Source of the DNA: Desulfomonile tiedjei DSM 6799
Lineage (GTDB): Bacteria > Desulfobacterota > Desulfomonilia > Desulfomonilales > Desulfomonilaceae
Assembly: GCF_000266945.1 (NCBI RefSeq)
Contig: NC_018025.1
Span: forward strand, 5,460,001 to 5,524,000
Reading direction: 5' to 3'
DNA: 64,000 nucleotides
In this document: positions 53,357-61,796 of the stretch, piece after piece
How the letters are laid out: each line of letters begins with the position of its first letter
Numbering within the stretch: the stretch's first letter is position 1
Position numbers and translations under genes: made by a program
The notes under the pieces: generated by a model
Databases searched by the model: none
What the model was told of the DNA's origin: nothing
What the model saw: the letters and a program-made list of their open reading frames with translations, nothing else

Positions 53357-54844
53357 TTATTGGGCTAGTGGCGGTGTTATGCCGTGGTAGAAGAGCCAGG
53401 AAATGAAAAGACCGACCCAGAGGATAAAGGCAAAGAGAGCAATCGCGTAAACCCACACGATACGCCCCATACCCTCTGCCCACAATTTGCGGACATTGGT
53501 GATCAAACCTATGGAGAAGAAACAGAGAGCAAAGAATAGGGTCCTCAACAAGTTGGCGTGACCGGCTCCGGTTTTAGCAGCTTTTACCGCACCGGGATAA
53601 GCTAAGCCGATTACCAGCAGTATCAGGAGCGTTGCAGCGAATCCGATGACAAACTTGGGAAAGCGATGCCAAATCTCTATTGCGGAAACGGGCGCGCACG
53701 CCTCGCCATCGACCGCAGGTCTTCGAGTGTCGAGTCCGCAAACCGTCCATATCACGGCAAGAATGAATGCCCATACCCCAATGAAAATGTCGATGAAAAC
53801 CTTGGTTGTCGTAGCCGCCATCAACATCCAGCCCTTTTCCCATTTGATGCCCAGCTCAATAGCGGCTTTATTGAGGATCAAGGAGTCTACCAATTGCCCG
53901 CTCGCGACTGCACCGCCGTCACTTTTAACCGCCAATCCCATCCAGGCGCCGGCTACCATCGGTTCGTTGTACAGAAGTTGAGTGGCCAACGGTGGCAGCA
54001 AGAGCAGTTCTACTGCCACAAAAACAATGATAACTGCAGACAAGATAACGGGAACCACGGGGCGAGCGCGAATGGCTCCGCCCGTCGCAATTGCAGCGGA
54101 CACTCCACAAATGGATATGCCGGATGCCAAAGGAGCAGCCCATTCGGGCGTGAATTTGAACCATTTTCGAGAGATGAAATACACAACCGGCCAGTAAATC
54201 AGATAGGCTTCCACAACCGCACAGATCCCGCGGACAATGACCGTTCCTGCCAATCCAGCGGCTTCAACGGTTTTTATACCGATGGCTGCTCCTAGAATGA
54301 CAATACCGGTCTTGATGAACCATTCGGGTTTGGCCGCTTCTTCCAGGAATTTGGCTAAAGGTAGGACAAAATTCCCGATCACGAGACCGAGAATCATGGC
54401 GAGAATAAACCCCATTTCCCCCAATCCCAGTGACCATGCAATTTTGAATGCAGCTCTCTTGTCCGGAGTAGCTGCAATGTAAGCGTTATTCCCCAGGATC
54501 ATGCAAAAAAATACAATCCAGTAAATGATGGTAAATCCGATAATGTACTTTTTCACATTGCCGCCCATCCCAATAACGCCGACGGTAGTAATAGCCAATA
54601 TGAAAAAGAAGGTCAGCAAACTCGATGTGAGACCGGACATTCCTTTGTATCCGGCTGAGACCGGGGCCGCAGATTTGGCAAAATCTATCCAGACCGGGGT
54701 TTTGACCACCCATCCCAGGATATCCAGGTTGACAATCGGCCCCAGTCCCAGCAGGAACACAAAGCCGCCTAACCAGACCGCCCACCAGTCCTCACTTTTC
54801 ATGACGCTTTTCTGTTGATAGAGAGCACTCCCTTGTTCAACCAT
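53357..54844 (-). CDS. YeiH-type putative sulfate exporter family protein
   Basis: A 495-residue membrane protein with about 12 helices. The C-terminal two-thirds match the PSE/YeiH family (PF03601): FIKTGIVILGAAIGIKTVEA and PLASGISICGVSAAIATGGA are diagnostic. An N-terminal extension of about 100 residues with extra helices makes it longer than YeiH (about 350). The ATG at 54844 lies six bases after AAGGAG; the TTG two codons upstream overlaps the SD. A sigma-54 type promoter lies upstream and an NtrC-type regulator gene just beyond, so regulation by that pair is likely. The transported anion is not shown by sequence. Confidence 0.85.
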   Translation of the reverse strand: MVEQGSALYQQKSVMKSEDWWAVWLGGFVFLLGLGPIVNLDILGWVVKTPVWIDFAKSAAPVSAGYKGMSGLTSSLLTFFFILAITTVGVIGMGGNVKKYIIGFTIIYWIVFFCMILGNNAYIAATPDKRAAFKIAWSLGLGEMGFILAMILGLVIGNFVLPLAKFLEEAAKPEWFIKTGIVILGAAIGIKTVEAAGLAGTVIVRGICAVVEAYLIYWPVVYFISRKWFKFTPEWAAPLASGISICGVSAAIATGGAIRARPVVPVILSAVIIVFVAVELLLLPPLATQLLYNEPMVAGAWMGLAVKSDGGAVASGQLVDSLILNKAAIELGIKWEKGWMLMAATTTKVFIDIFIGVWAFILAVIWTVCGLDTRRPAVDGEACAPVSAIEIWHRFPKFVIGFAATLLILLVIGLAYPGAVKAAKTGAGHANLLRTLFFALCFFSIGLITNVRKLWAEGMGRIVWVYAIALFAFILWVGLFISWLFYHGITPPLAQ

Positions 54845-55331
54845 GTCCAACTCCTTTTATTTCCAATAAGAAAAATACGAGTCGCTTTTTCGGCTACTCG
54901 GAGAGCCTGCTTTGAAAGATTCTTAGTGTCCGGAACAAATGCTGAGATTCTCGAAAGTTTTCATGCCACCGGTCTGCACGTGATACCGATGTGTGTCCAA
55001 AGAAGTGACATTGGATGAAGCCAGCCCTGGCAGATCTCCGAAACGAAGTCAGGCTGCGCCGTTCGTAGCGGAGGAGATTTGCCGGGACCGGCAAATAACA
55101 GGTTTCTCAATATTCCCTCTATGAAAGCACATCGGTATGAGTCGTCACTGTTCGAGAGCTGCAAAGTGCATTGCGAGACACTTTCGAGCTCAGTAGCATT
55201 GATTGTGCCAAAACGTGCTTAGATGAAGTATGTGTAATTACTGAGGATTAAATCGAAGCAGGAGAGTCTGTTGGCGAGGAAATCAAAATCTTGTCGGGCT
55301 CAAACCAGTGAGGAGCTTGTTTTTCCGCTAT
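54845..55331. other. Gene-free gap with promoter and repeat F
   Basis: Between the regulator and exporter genes. It contains a family F unit (55041-55095, CGAAGTCAGGCTGCGCCGTT, shared with 50063) and, beyond it, a sigma-54 type promoter at 55196. The exporter leader would be about 340 bases. I see no gene. Confidence 0.55.
55196..55210 (-). promoter_or_regulatory. Sigma-54 (-24/-12) promoter
   Basis: On the minus strand TGGCAC-AATCA-ATGC. GG and GC are ten bases apart, and only one base differs from TGGCAC-N5-TTGC. It faces the exporter gene and lies just beyond the gene for a sigma-54 activator. Confidence 0.6.
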
Positions 55332-56801
55332 TCATTCAATTTCCCTGAACTGCAATCCAGAGTTGCACTGCAACTCCTGGTTGCACTCAGTTCGAAATAC
55401 GTCCGGCTTTACATTACATTTTCTCATGAGCTTCTGGAAGTGTTGGCGTTCGAGACCGCTTTCTCGAGCAGCCGCTGAGACATTCCCGTGATTTCGTGTT
55501 AGCGCGTCTACCAAATAGCGTCTGGTAAAATCTTCCAGAAGTTCGTCTCTCGCGACCCGAAACGGCTGACGGACCCCCGACGTATCCAGATGAGGGGTAT
55601 TCACTTTTCCTTGTTCATCAAGAAAATCACTGAGTTGGAGCACATCCCCTTTGCAGAAAATCATCGCCTTTTGCATGGCATTGCGAAGCTGTCGGATATT
55701 TCCCGGCCACGGCTGAGTCATCAGGTGGTGCATTGCCTCTTCAGAAATAGATTTCGGCGGAATCCCGTATTCCAAAGCTGCTTGTTGTACGAACCTTTGG
55801 GCCAGTATAGGAATGTGCTGGGGAAATTCTCTCAAAGACGGCATAAAAACGGTCACAACGTTCAGTCTGTAAAAGAGGTCTTCTCGAAAAGATCCCTCAG
55901 CCATTTTTGCTTCGAGATCGCGATTTGTGGAAGCAATAATGCGTACGTCCACCAACTTTGAATGAGGGCTTCCCAGTGGCTTTATCTCTCGTTCCTGAAT
56001 CAGCCTGAGGAGTTTGGTTTGCATTGCAGGAGTAATGTCACCGATTTCGTCAAGAAACAGCGTAGTGCCGTCGGCTTCATGAATCAGTCCTTCTTTATTT
56101 GTGCTTGCGCCGGTAAAAGCGCCCTTTGCGTATCCGAATAACTCGGATTCGAGCAAAGATTCGGGCACCGTGGGGCAATTCACGGTGACCATAGGGCGCT
56201 CTCCCCTCGGACTCAACATATGGATAGCCCGAGCAGCGAGTTCCTTCCCTGTGCCGGATTCACCTCTGATCAAGACTGTAACGTCAATTGCCGCTACTGT
56301 TCGAATTGTCCGGAGCACATGGGTCATTCCGGGATGGTCGGAAAGGAACGACTCGAGATCGGGCATACCCGTGAGCCGGCTCCGAAGACGAATATTTTCT
56401 CGAATAAGACTGTTTCGTTCCAAGGCTTTTTTGAGAATTCTGTTTATCTCATCAGGTTTAAACGGCTTTTGAACAAAATCGTAAGCCCCTTTCCTGATCG
56501 CATCCACAGCTATGTCGATAGATCCATATGCAGTCATAATTACTACGGTAACCCACGGATCCCTCGATTTTATCTCATCGAGCAGTTCAATGCCGTTCAT
56601 GTCGGGCATCCGAATGTCCGTAAGAACCAGCTCGACAGGGTTCGTTTCCATCAGAGAGAGAGCATCGGCAGCTCGCCTGGCAGTGAGAACACGGCACGAG
56701 ATCTCTTTGGGTATACTCCTGGCCAATCCCCTGAGAAAATCAGGTTCATCGTCAACGATGAGCAATGTGGGCGAGTCATTCATGAACGTCACATCGGTCA
56801 T
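55332..56801 (-). CDS. NtrC-family sigma-54 response regulator
   Basis: A 489-residue activator. The receiver domain (10-125) has phospho-acceptor Asp62 in LTDIRMPDM. The AAA+ domain (about 150-385) has Walker A GESGTGKE (180-187), the sigma-54 contact loop GAFTGA (227-232) and LFLDEIGDI. A Fis-type HTH lies near the C-terminus (YLVDALTRNHGNVSAAARES). About 35 further residues follow the HTH. The ATG at 56801 with an AGGAAGGGA SD overlaps the kinase gene by 26 bp. It probably activates the sigma-54 promoter at 55196. Confidence 0.93.
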   Translation of the reverse strand: MTDVTFMNDSPTLLIVDDEPDFLRGLARSIPKEISCRVLTARRAADALSLMETNPVELVLTDIRMPDMNGIELLDEIKSRDPWVTVVIMTAYGSIDIAVDAIRKGAYDFVQKPFKPDEINRILKKALERNSLIRENIRLRSRLTGMPDLESFLSDHPGMTHVLRTIRTVAAIDVTVLIRGESGTGKELAARAIHMLSPRGERPMVTVNCPTVPESLLESELFGYAKGAFTGASTNKEGLIHEADGTTLFLDEIGDITPAMQTKLLRLIQEREIKPLGSPHSKLVDVRIIASTNRDLEAKMAEGSFREDLFYRLNVVTVFMPSLREFPQHIPILAQRFVQQAALEYGIPPKSISEEAMHHLMTQPWPGNIRQLRNAMQKAMIFCKGDVLQLSDFLDEQGKVNTPHLDTSGVRQPFRVARDELLEDFTRRYLVDALTRNHGNVSAAARESGLERQHFQKLMRKCNVKPDVFRTECNQELQCNSGLQFREIE

Positions 56802-58794
56802 CGTATTCAAATCCCTTCCTCTTCTCCGGCATTGATACCTCGAATGTCGAACCTTCAGAGAGCTTACTCCGGACGGTAATGTCTCCTCCATGTTCTCTTA
56901 TAATTCCATAACTTACCGACAGGCCGAGACCGGTACCTTCTCCCACTTTTTTTGTGGTGAAGAAAGGATCGAAGATCTTGTGAACGATTTCCGGGGGCAT
57001 GCCTTCTCCGTTGTCTGCAATTGTCACGTACACAATGCCTTTTGCTTCATCCCGTGTTGTGGTCACCGAAATCAGACCTTTTCCATTCTTGAGAGACTGT
57101 TTGGCGTTTAACAGGAGATTCATCCAGACCTGCTGCAATTTACTCTCGTCAAAGTGAATCATGGGCAAGTCGGGATCGAAGGATTTTTCCAACTGAATTC
57201 CTTCTTTCGTGAACTGCTTTTCGAGAACTGAGATCACCCTTGCAATATTGTCATTGAGGTGACCGCGCACTCGCACGGTCTCTACGTTTCTTGAAAACGC
57301 TAGCAAGTCTTGTACCACTGACCTGCAGGTTTCGGCATGTCTTTCAATGACTTCAACATCGGTGCGGTGCTCGGATGTCGGAGGAAGGTCGTTTTTCAAG
57401 AGCTCTACATAAAAGAGTATCAGTCCGAGGGGATTGTTCAGTTCATGAGCGACCCCTGCCACCAATTGACCGAGAGAAGCGAGCTTTTCCGCCTGCATCA
57501 TGTGCTGTTCCATCCGTTTGGTTTCCGTAATGGATTTGCAGTAGTGAACGACATTTTCCACATTACCCGTATTTTTGTTCAAAATAGGGTAGAAATGGGC
57601 GAGATACGTTTCGCCCTCCGGCAAAGATAGCTCTCCGAAAATCGGGATTTTCTCTCGAAGCGTCTTATCCAACAGGCAGCCTTTACATGGAGTATCCATA
57701 CCGTGGATCAGCTCATAACATCGCGCTTCTGCCGAGGAAGCTCGTCGGCCGCTCATTGACGCAGAATTTGCCATAAGAACCTTAAGGTCGGGAGTTATAA
57801 GCATAAGTTTATCCGTAATGCCGTCGAAAATGGATCGCATCTTTTCGCGCTGCGAGATGGAATCCAAAAGAAGATCGCTCCTCTCTCGCATGAGATCGTT
57901 CAGTTTGTCTGCCATTTTATTAAAAGCTCGACAGACAGCTCCGATCTCATCCTGCTGCACATCGTTGATTCTGCGGCTCAGATCGCTCCCGTGGGAAACG
58001 AACTCGGAAAAGAATGTCTTGAGCAAAGCGATTCTGTTCACAACGAGTCTTCTGAAAAACGCCATAACCAGGAACAAGGCTACCATCATGGCGACTATTG
58101 CCGGTCCGACAATAGCGATGGCTCGCTGTCTCATCTGATTCATTGCGCTTTCCACAGGGAAAGACAATACATCCATCCCGGCTACATCCCCGACGTTTCT
58201 CCCGAATCCGCCATCTGCCCCATAAAGATCGAGGAGCCTTGCAGGAGCGTTATGATGTTGTCCATGACACCGGAGACATGCCGCTTCCATACGAATGGGA
58301 ACCATTCGGACGAAGAACCGCTCGTTTTTGCGATTCGTGACCAAGCCTTGCCAATCCGTCAGGCTGGGGTCTTGTTGGAACCGCGACAGAATCTCAGCTT
58401 CAAATTTGTCGGCTTGATTCAAATGAGCGCGCGGCCTCACCGCCGCTCTTTTGTAATGGAATTCGGGGAAGGTCTTTTCGAACCGCTCCATTATTTGCCG
58501 AGACACATAACTAGTTGACATTGCTTCTAGTACAAATTCATCCCCGGGAATCAATGAAGAGACTTTGGGCCTCAGTATATCGGCAACGTACTTACGGGTG
58601 GCTTCAAGCTCGGCAAGAATGACTTCCGATTTCTCGTACACATTCCTGATGAGAGATGCTTCAAGCTGCTTATACAATCCGTACGAGAGCAAACCAGTGA
58701 ATAGTCCCATTATTATGATGATGCCGACACCGAACTTGGTCTGCAAAGAAAAGCCGCGTGCGGTGGCTCCAAGAGGCTCGTCTTGAGCATTCAT
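56776..58794 (-). CDS. Haem-binding sensor histidine kinase
   Basis: A 672-residue membrane kinase. TM1 (21-41) and TM2 (about 225-247) bracket a periplasmic DUF3365/Tll0287-like domain carrying a c-type haem motif, C173-L-R-C176-H177. A HAMP linker (about 250-305) and a PAS-like domain (about 315-425) follow. The PAS part contains Cys370-x-x-Cys373 in DTPCKGC, plus Cys359, a possible redox or metal site. The kinase core has His450 in GVAHELNNP and an ATPase domain with DNGEGMPPE and GEGTGLGLS. It should sense redox state or a small ligand outside the membrane and pass the signal to the adjacent regulator. Confidence 0.92.
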   Translation of the reverse strand: MNAQDEPLGATARGFSLQTKFGVGIIIIMGLFTGLLSYGLYKQLEASLIRNVYEKSEVILAELEATRKYVADILRPKVSSLIPGDEFVLEAMSTSYVSRQIMERFEKTFPEFHYKRAAVRPRAHLNQADKFEAEILSRFQQDPSLTDWQGLVTNRKNERFFVRMVPIRMEAACLRCHGQHHNAPARLLDLYGADGGFGRNVGDVAGMDVLSFPVESAMNQMRQRAIAIVGPAIVAMMVALFLVMAFFRRLVVNRIALLKTFFSEFVSHGSDLSRRINDVQQDEIGAVCRAFNKMADKLNDLMRERSDLLLDSISQREKMRSIFDGITDKLMLITPDLKVLMANSASMSGRRASSAEARCYELIHGMDTPCKGCLLDKTLREKIPIFGELSLPEGETYLAHFYPILNKNTGNVENVVHYCKSITETKRMEQHMMQAEKLASLGQLVAGVAHELNNPLGLILFYVELLKNDLPPTSEHRTDVEVIERHAETCRSVVQDLLAFSRNVETVRVRGHLNDNIARVISVLEKQFTKEGIQLEKSFDPDLPMIHFDESKLQQVWMNLLLNAKQSLKNGKGLISVTTTRDEAKGIVYVTIADNGEGMPPEIVHKIFDPFFTTKKVGEGTGLGLSVSYGIIREHGGDITVRSKLSEGSTFEVSMPEKRKGFEYDDRCDVHE

Positions 58795-59204
58795 GGCTTC
58801 TCATCCTTCAAATCGCGGTAAAAGCTTTCTTTGCTTGTACCATGTTGAGATGGATTTGTAACCAGGCAGGCGGCCCAAGCGCGGATTCGTAAACGACTCG
58901 ATCAAGATATGGTATTCGTTAAGACTTATGGTCCCGCCGGGCATGAGAAAATGCGTTTTTTCAAATGGCCCACCCGGATAAAATGTTGGAAGTCGAAAAG
59001 CGGGGATGTGTTGAAGTAGTGCAAGTCCGCAACCTTGATCCGAGCATTGTTGCTAACCCCCCTTTATAAAGGGGGAAATGGGGCATAAGCGTTAGAATGA
59101 GAGCATCCACTCTCAACGTTCCTGGTGGGGGTCGGCGTCTCTGCCGACCCATGTTGATGGAAAATGCTCGCGAACAGCTAGGAATCCACTATTCAGCAAC
59201 TAGC
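58795..59204. other. Gap with diverged P and A hairpins
   Basis: No supported gene. It holds a family P core, AACCCCCCTTTATAAAGGGG (59056 onward), then GCATAAGCGTTAGAATGAGA, which recurs reversed near 11530. The stem GGGTCGGC-GTCTCT-GCCGACCC (59128-59150) belongs to the variant family A seen at 11482. The unit at 59050-59155 is therefore the inverse of 11482-11590. Confidence 0.55.
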
Positions 59205-59374
59205 TTATAGTCAGTGCCAAAAATTCTGTCGTTTATCCCTCGTGTGAATTACAGGATATTGGTAGGGACCGGCGTCCCTTGTATGTTTCTGTCCATGAAG
59301 TACTGAATCTCTGGAACCGGTACCGAGCTGAGGGGAGGGGCTGATACTGGATCAATGATACGAGGTACTTCAAA

Positions 59375-59597
59375 AAATAGGACTCTTGGTTGCCAAGATA
59401 TAAGAGTCCTGATAGAGGGGGGATGCACGTCTGTCAGACTCTCTGCAGGAGTCGGGCAGAGGCACCGGTAGATCGTTCGTCCCTTGGTCCTCTGAGACTG
59501 CCCGGCAGCTGGATCACCGGAGGCCTTCGTGTAAAAAGCCCGAACAGTCGCCTGGACTCGTTGAGAAGTCCGTATCCACAAGGGTGGGATGTTACAC
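59375..59597 (+). ncRNA. IS110 bridge RNA (predicted)
   Basis: Structure in order. A 5' stem is AGGACTCTT/AAGAGTCCT (59379-59387 and 59402-59410). Next is stem CTCTGC/GCAGAG (59441-59446 and 59456-59461). The target loop is closed by CCGGTAGATC/GATCACCGG (59465-59474 and 59512-59520) and holds CGTCCCT (59478-59484) and CCGGCAG (59502-59508) around a small GGTC/GACT stem. The donor loop is closed by GTGTAA/TTACAC (59529-59534 and 59592-59597) and holds ACAGTCG (59544-59550) and ACAAG (59578-59582) around GGACT/AGTCC. The target-loop guides equal the left target and the complement of the right target of this very insertion. The donor-loop guides do the same for the element's ends. Exact RNA ends are not determined. 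Confidence 0.85.
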
Positions 59598-60539
59598 ATG
59601 CATGAAGAAGTTTTTGTTGGCATAGATATCTCTAAAGATCAGTTGGATGCGCATGTGCTGCCAAAAGGCATGCACACCACCGTCAAGAATGACACTCAAG
59701 GCATCGACTCGCTGATTGAGATCCTCCACGCAGAGACCCCCATGGTAATCGTGATGGAAGCCACCGGAGGCTACGAGATAACCGTTGCGGCCCAGTTAGG
59801 TCTCGCCGGCCTGCCGATCGCTGTCGTCAACCCTGGTCAGGTGCGGGACTTTGCTAAAGGCATCGGAAAACTCGCCAAGACAGACGCCATCGATGCTTAT
59901 GTGCTGGCACGCTTTGCCCAAACGGTTAGGCCCATACCGAAGCCGCTGCCAACGGAGGACGAAAAGCAAATCAAGGAACTCGTAACACGTCGAAAGCAGC
60001 TTGTTGATTTGCGTGCATCAGAAAAGAATCGCCTCCATCGAGCCCGTTCCAATCGCGTGCAGCGCAGCATTCAAACGGTCATAGCAGCCCTAGATAAGGA
60101 AATCGAAGACATCGATAAAGATGTCGATGACCTTATCAGGAAATCGCCTCTGTGGCGTGAAACAGAGGAACTCCTCCGAACCTTCAAAGGCGTGGGCCCC
60201 ATAACTGCCAGAGTGCTCATGGCAAAACTGCCCGAACTGGGACATGTCAGCCGTCATGAAATCAGTCGCCTCGTCGGCCTGGCGCCTCTCAACAAAGACA
60301 GCGGAAAGAAGAAAGGCAAGCGCGAGATTTCGGGTGGACGGGCGGATGTACGCTCAACCCTGTATATGGCTGCAGTCGCGGCCATAACGTCCAATGTAGT
60401 CATCAAGCCTTTCTATCAACGCCTCATTGAGGCTGGAAAACCTTTCAAGGTTGCCATCACGGCTTGTATGCGTAAGATGATCGTCATCCTAAACGCAATG
60501 CTCAAGAAAAAACAGCCTTTCCAGGTAGTTTTTCCTTGA
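59589..60539 (+). CDS. IS110-family transposase (bridge recombinase)
   Basis: A 316-residue recombinase. The N-terminal RuvC-like domain has the DEDD set Asp13 (VGIDISK), Glu57 (VMEATGG), Asp99 and Asp102 (AKTDAIDAYV). A coiled-coil part (about 130-185) leads to the C-terminal Tnp domain with LVGLAPLNKDSGKKKG, where Ser238 is the likely nucleophile, and GGRADVRSTLYMAAV. All catalytic residues are present and the frame is intact, so the element may still be active. The ATG at 59598 is an alternative start that would avoid overlap with the bridge RNA's closing stem. Confidence 0.94.
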   Translation: MLHMHEEVFVGIDISKDQLDAHVLPKGMHTTVKNDTQGIDSLIEILHAETPMVIVMEATGGYEITVAAQLGLAGLPIAVVNPGQVRDFAKGIGKLAKTDAIDAYVLARFAQTVRPIPKPLPTEDEKQIKELVTRRKQLVDLRASEKNRLHRARSNRVQRSIQTVIAALDKEIEDIDKDVDDLIRKSPLWRETEELLRTFKGVGPITARVLMAKLPELGHVSRHEISRLVGLAPLNKDSGKKKGKREISGGRADVRSTLYMAAVAAITSNVVIKPFYQRLIEAGKPFKVAITACMRKMIVILNAMLKKKQPFQVVFP

Positions 60540-60731
60540 CAAGAAACACAGTCGCTGCCGGTCCATTCTATCGATATCATTGACCATATTTAAGATGTGC
60601 CGGCACGGAGGCACGGCACCTACCAATCTTCTTAATCTTCAATCGGTCACTAATTTTGGCAACTGATATAATCCTTGTCATTGCGAGGAGTGCAGCGACG
60701 TGACACGAAACCGGGAAACTGATAAGTGGTC

Positions 60732-61790
60732 TCAATTGCCGTTGTTTGTGACGAAAGCGTCATGCAATAAGCGCATGTTCTCTTCCATGACGGCCACGTA
60801 ACTGACGTTCGCGGGTTCTGTGTCGTCGGCCATTGAAGAATCCATAGGATTCAGGACTACAAGATGGGCTCCGGCTGCATGAATTGCATCGAGGATGTTC
60901 TTGGCAGGCCTCCACTTGTGAATGACAACGCCGATCTTTCTGTCGCGGAGAAGACGGGTCAATTCCTGACAGTCCACGTCAGACCAATAAATTTCCGGTT
61001 TTGGTTCATAATCGAGAACATCGATCTGAAACTCGCCTGTGAGATAGATGAAATCCGGGCAAAGAGTCACCGCCTCCAGGACCTGCAATTCAGCAAATTT
61101 CGCGTTATAGGTGGAGCGAATCGAGAACAACGCGCGCTTCAGGCGTGCAAGGTTCTCATTGATCTTTGCTGATTCATCCGGTGCAATGCGAATCAGATCT
61201 TCGCTGATGATTTCTGCCATCCGAGTGGCGTTCGCAAGACTCAGCCATACGTAGGGAATCGATTTGGCGTCAGTGTTTTCGGATGTCTTCCTGGAAACAT
61301 CGATGAGAGCTACACTTCGACGCTCAGGCTCCACGGGACAGCAAGCGTCGATCTCAACAAGGCGGATGTTCTGAGCCCGAAGTGCCGCAAATAAAGGGTC
61401 CTTCGACCAGACACTGCGGATCGTAATTGCTGCGGCCGATTGACTCGCTATCCGTTTAATTACAGGCGTATTCTCGCCCAAGTAGCGGGTTTGTGCGAAC
61501 ATCGGAACTCTCTCCGGAAAGACGGAAACCACTCTTATCTCGGTTCCTTTGCAGAGTTCGCAAGTGATGGAATATGTTGCCTGCAGTCCGGTCAAGACCT
61601 GTATGGGCCGGGTGTTTTCAGGAGGAGCAGTCGGTTTTTCGGTACAGACGTGAGCACGTGTACGCAGGTCGTCCTCTGGCGAAAAGCTCGTAAGCGACGA
61701 AGCCGGCATGCCCAACAAGACTGCCGCGAACACGCCACCGGTGAACAGGACCATGAGGAAGATGACGTGTGCAGAAATGCTTCTCAACAA
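60732..61790 (-). CDS. Divergent metal-ABC substrate-binding protein
   Basis: A 352-residue exported protein, probably a diverged ZnuA-like (cluster A-I) binding protein. The signs are its place in the operon, the long helix ESAKINENLARLKRALFSIR, and the second-lobe pattern TRLLRDRKIGVVIHKWRPAK. The metal-binding His residues of the family are not evident. Instead there are Cys pairs (CELC at about 78-81, ACC near 148) and VDCQEL, so it may bind another metal or none. The start is TTG (61790 or 61787, the latter spaced six bases from AAGGG). The N-terminal helix may be an anchor rather than a cleaved signal. Confidence 0.6.
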   Translation of the reverse strand: MLRSISAHVIFLMVLFTGGVFAAVLLGMPASSLTSFSPEDDLRTRAHVCTEKPTAPPENTRPIQVLTGLQATYSITCELCKGTEIRVVSVFPERVPMFAQTRYLGENTPVIKRIASQSAAAITIRSVWSKDPLFAALRAQNIRLVEIDACCPVEPERRSVALIDVSRKTSENTDAKSIPYVWLSLANATRMAEIISEDLIRIAPDESAKINENLARLKRALFSIRSTYNAKFAELQVLEAVTLCPDFIYLTGEFQIDVLDYEPKPEIYWSDVDCQELTRLLRDRKIGVVIHKWRPAKNILDAIHAAGAHLVVLNPMDSSMADDTEPANVSYVAVMEENMRLLHDAFVTNNGN

Positions 61791-61796
61791 TATCCC

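Larger units (their letters stand above)
59278..60556 (+). mobile_element. IS110-family insertion sequence
   Basis: About 1277 bp plus a repeated CT core. Left edge: CGTCC-CT-TGTATGTTTC. Right edge: ACACAGTCG-CT-GCCGGTCC. There are no terminal inverted repeats, as expected for the family. The joined ends would read ACAGTCG-CT-TGTAT, which differs at only two positions from the IS621 donor sequence ACAGTAT-CT-TGTAT as I remember it. The non-coding part lies on the left (about 310 bp), which is the IS110 group layout rather than IS1111. Only one copy is in the window. Confidence 0.92.
59205..60671 (+). repeat. Family A element A6, split by IS110
   Basis: The left part is 59205-59279 (starting TTATAGTCAGTGCCAAAAAT) and the right part 60555-60671 (ending AATTTTGGCAACTGATATAA). 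Removing the insert restores GGCGTCCCTGCCGGTCC exactly as in copies A4 and A5. The long ends TTATA(G)TCAGT(T)GCCAAAA now match as inverted repeats. Confidence 0.85.

Noticed and set aside
58961-59152. 63-residue minus-strand frame MGRQRRRPPPGTLRV
   Set aside because: It is translated repeat sequence (variant A hairpin and P palindrome). A similar peptide appears reversed near 11490, confirming that it is repeat, not a gene.
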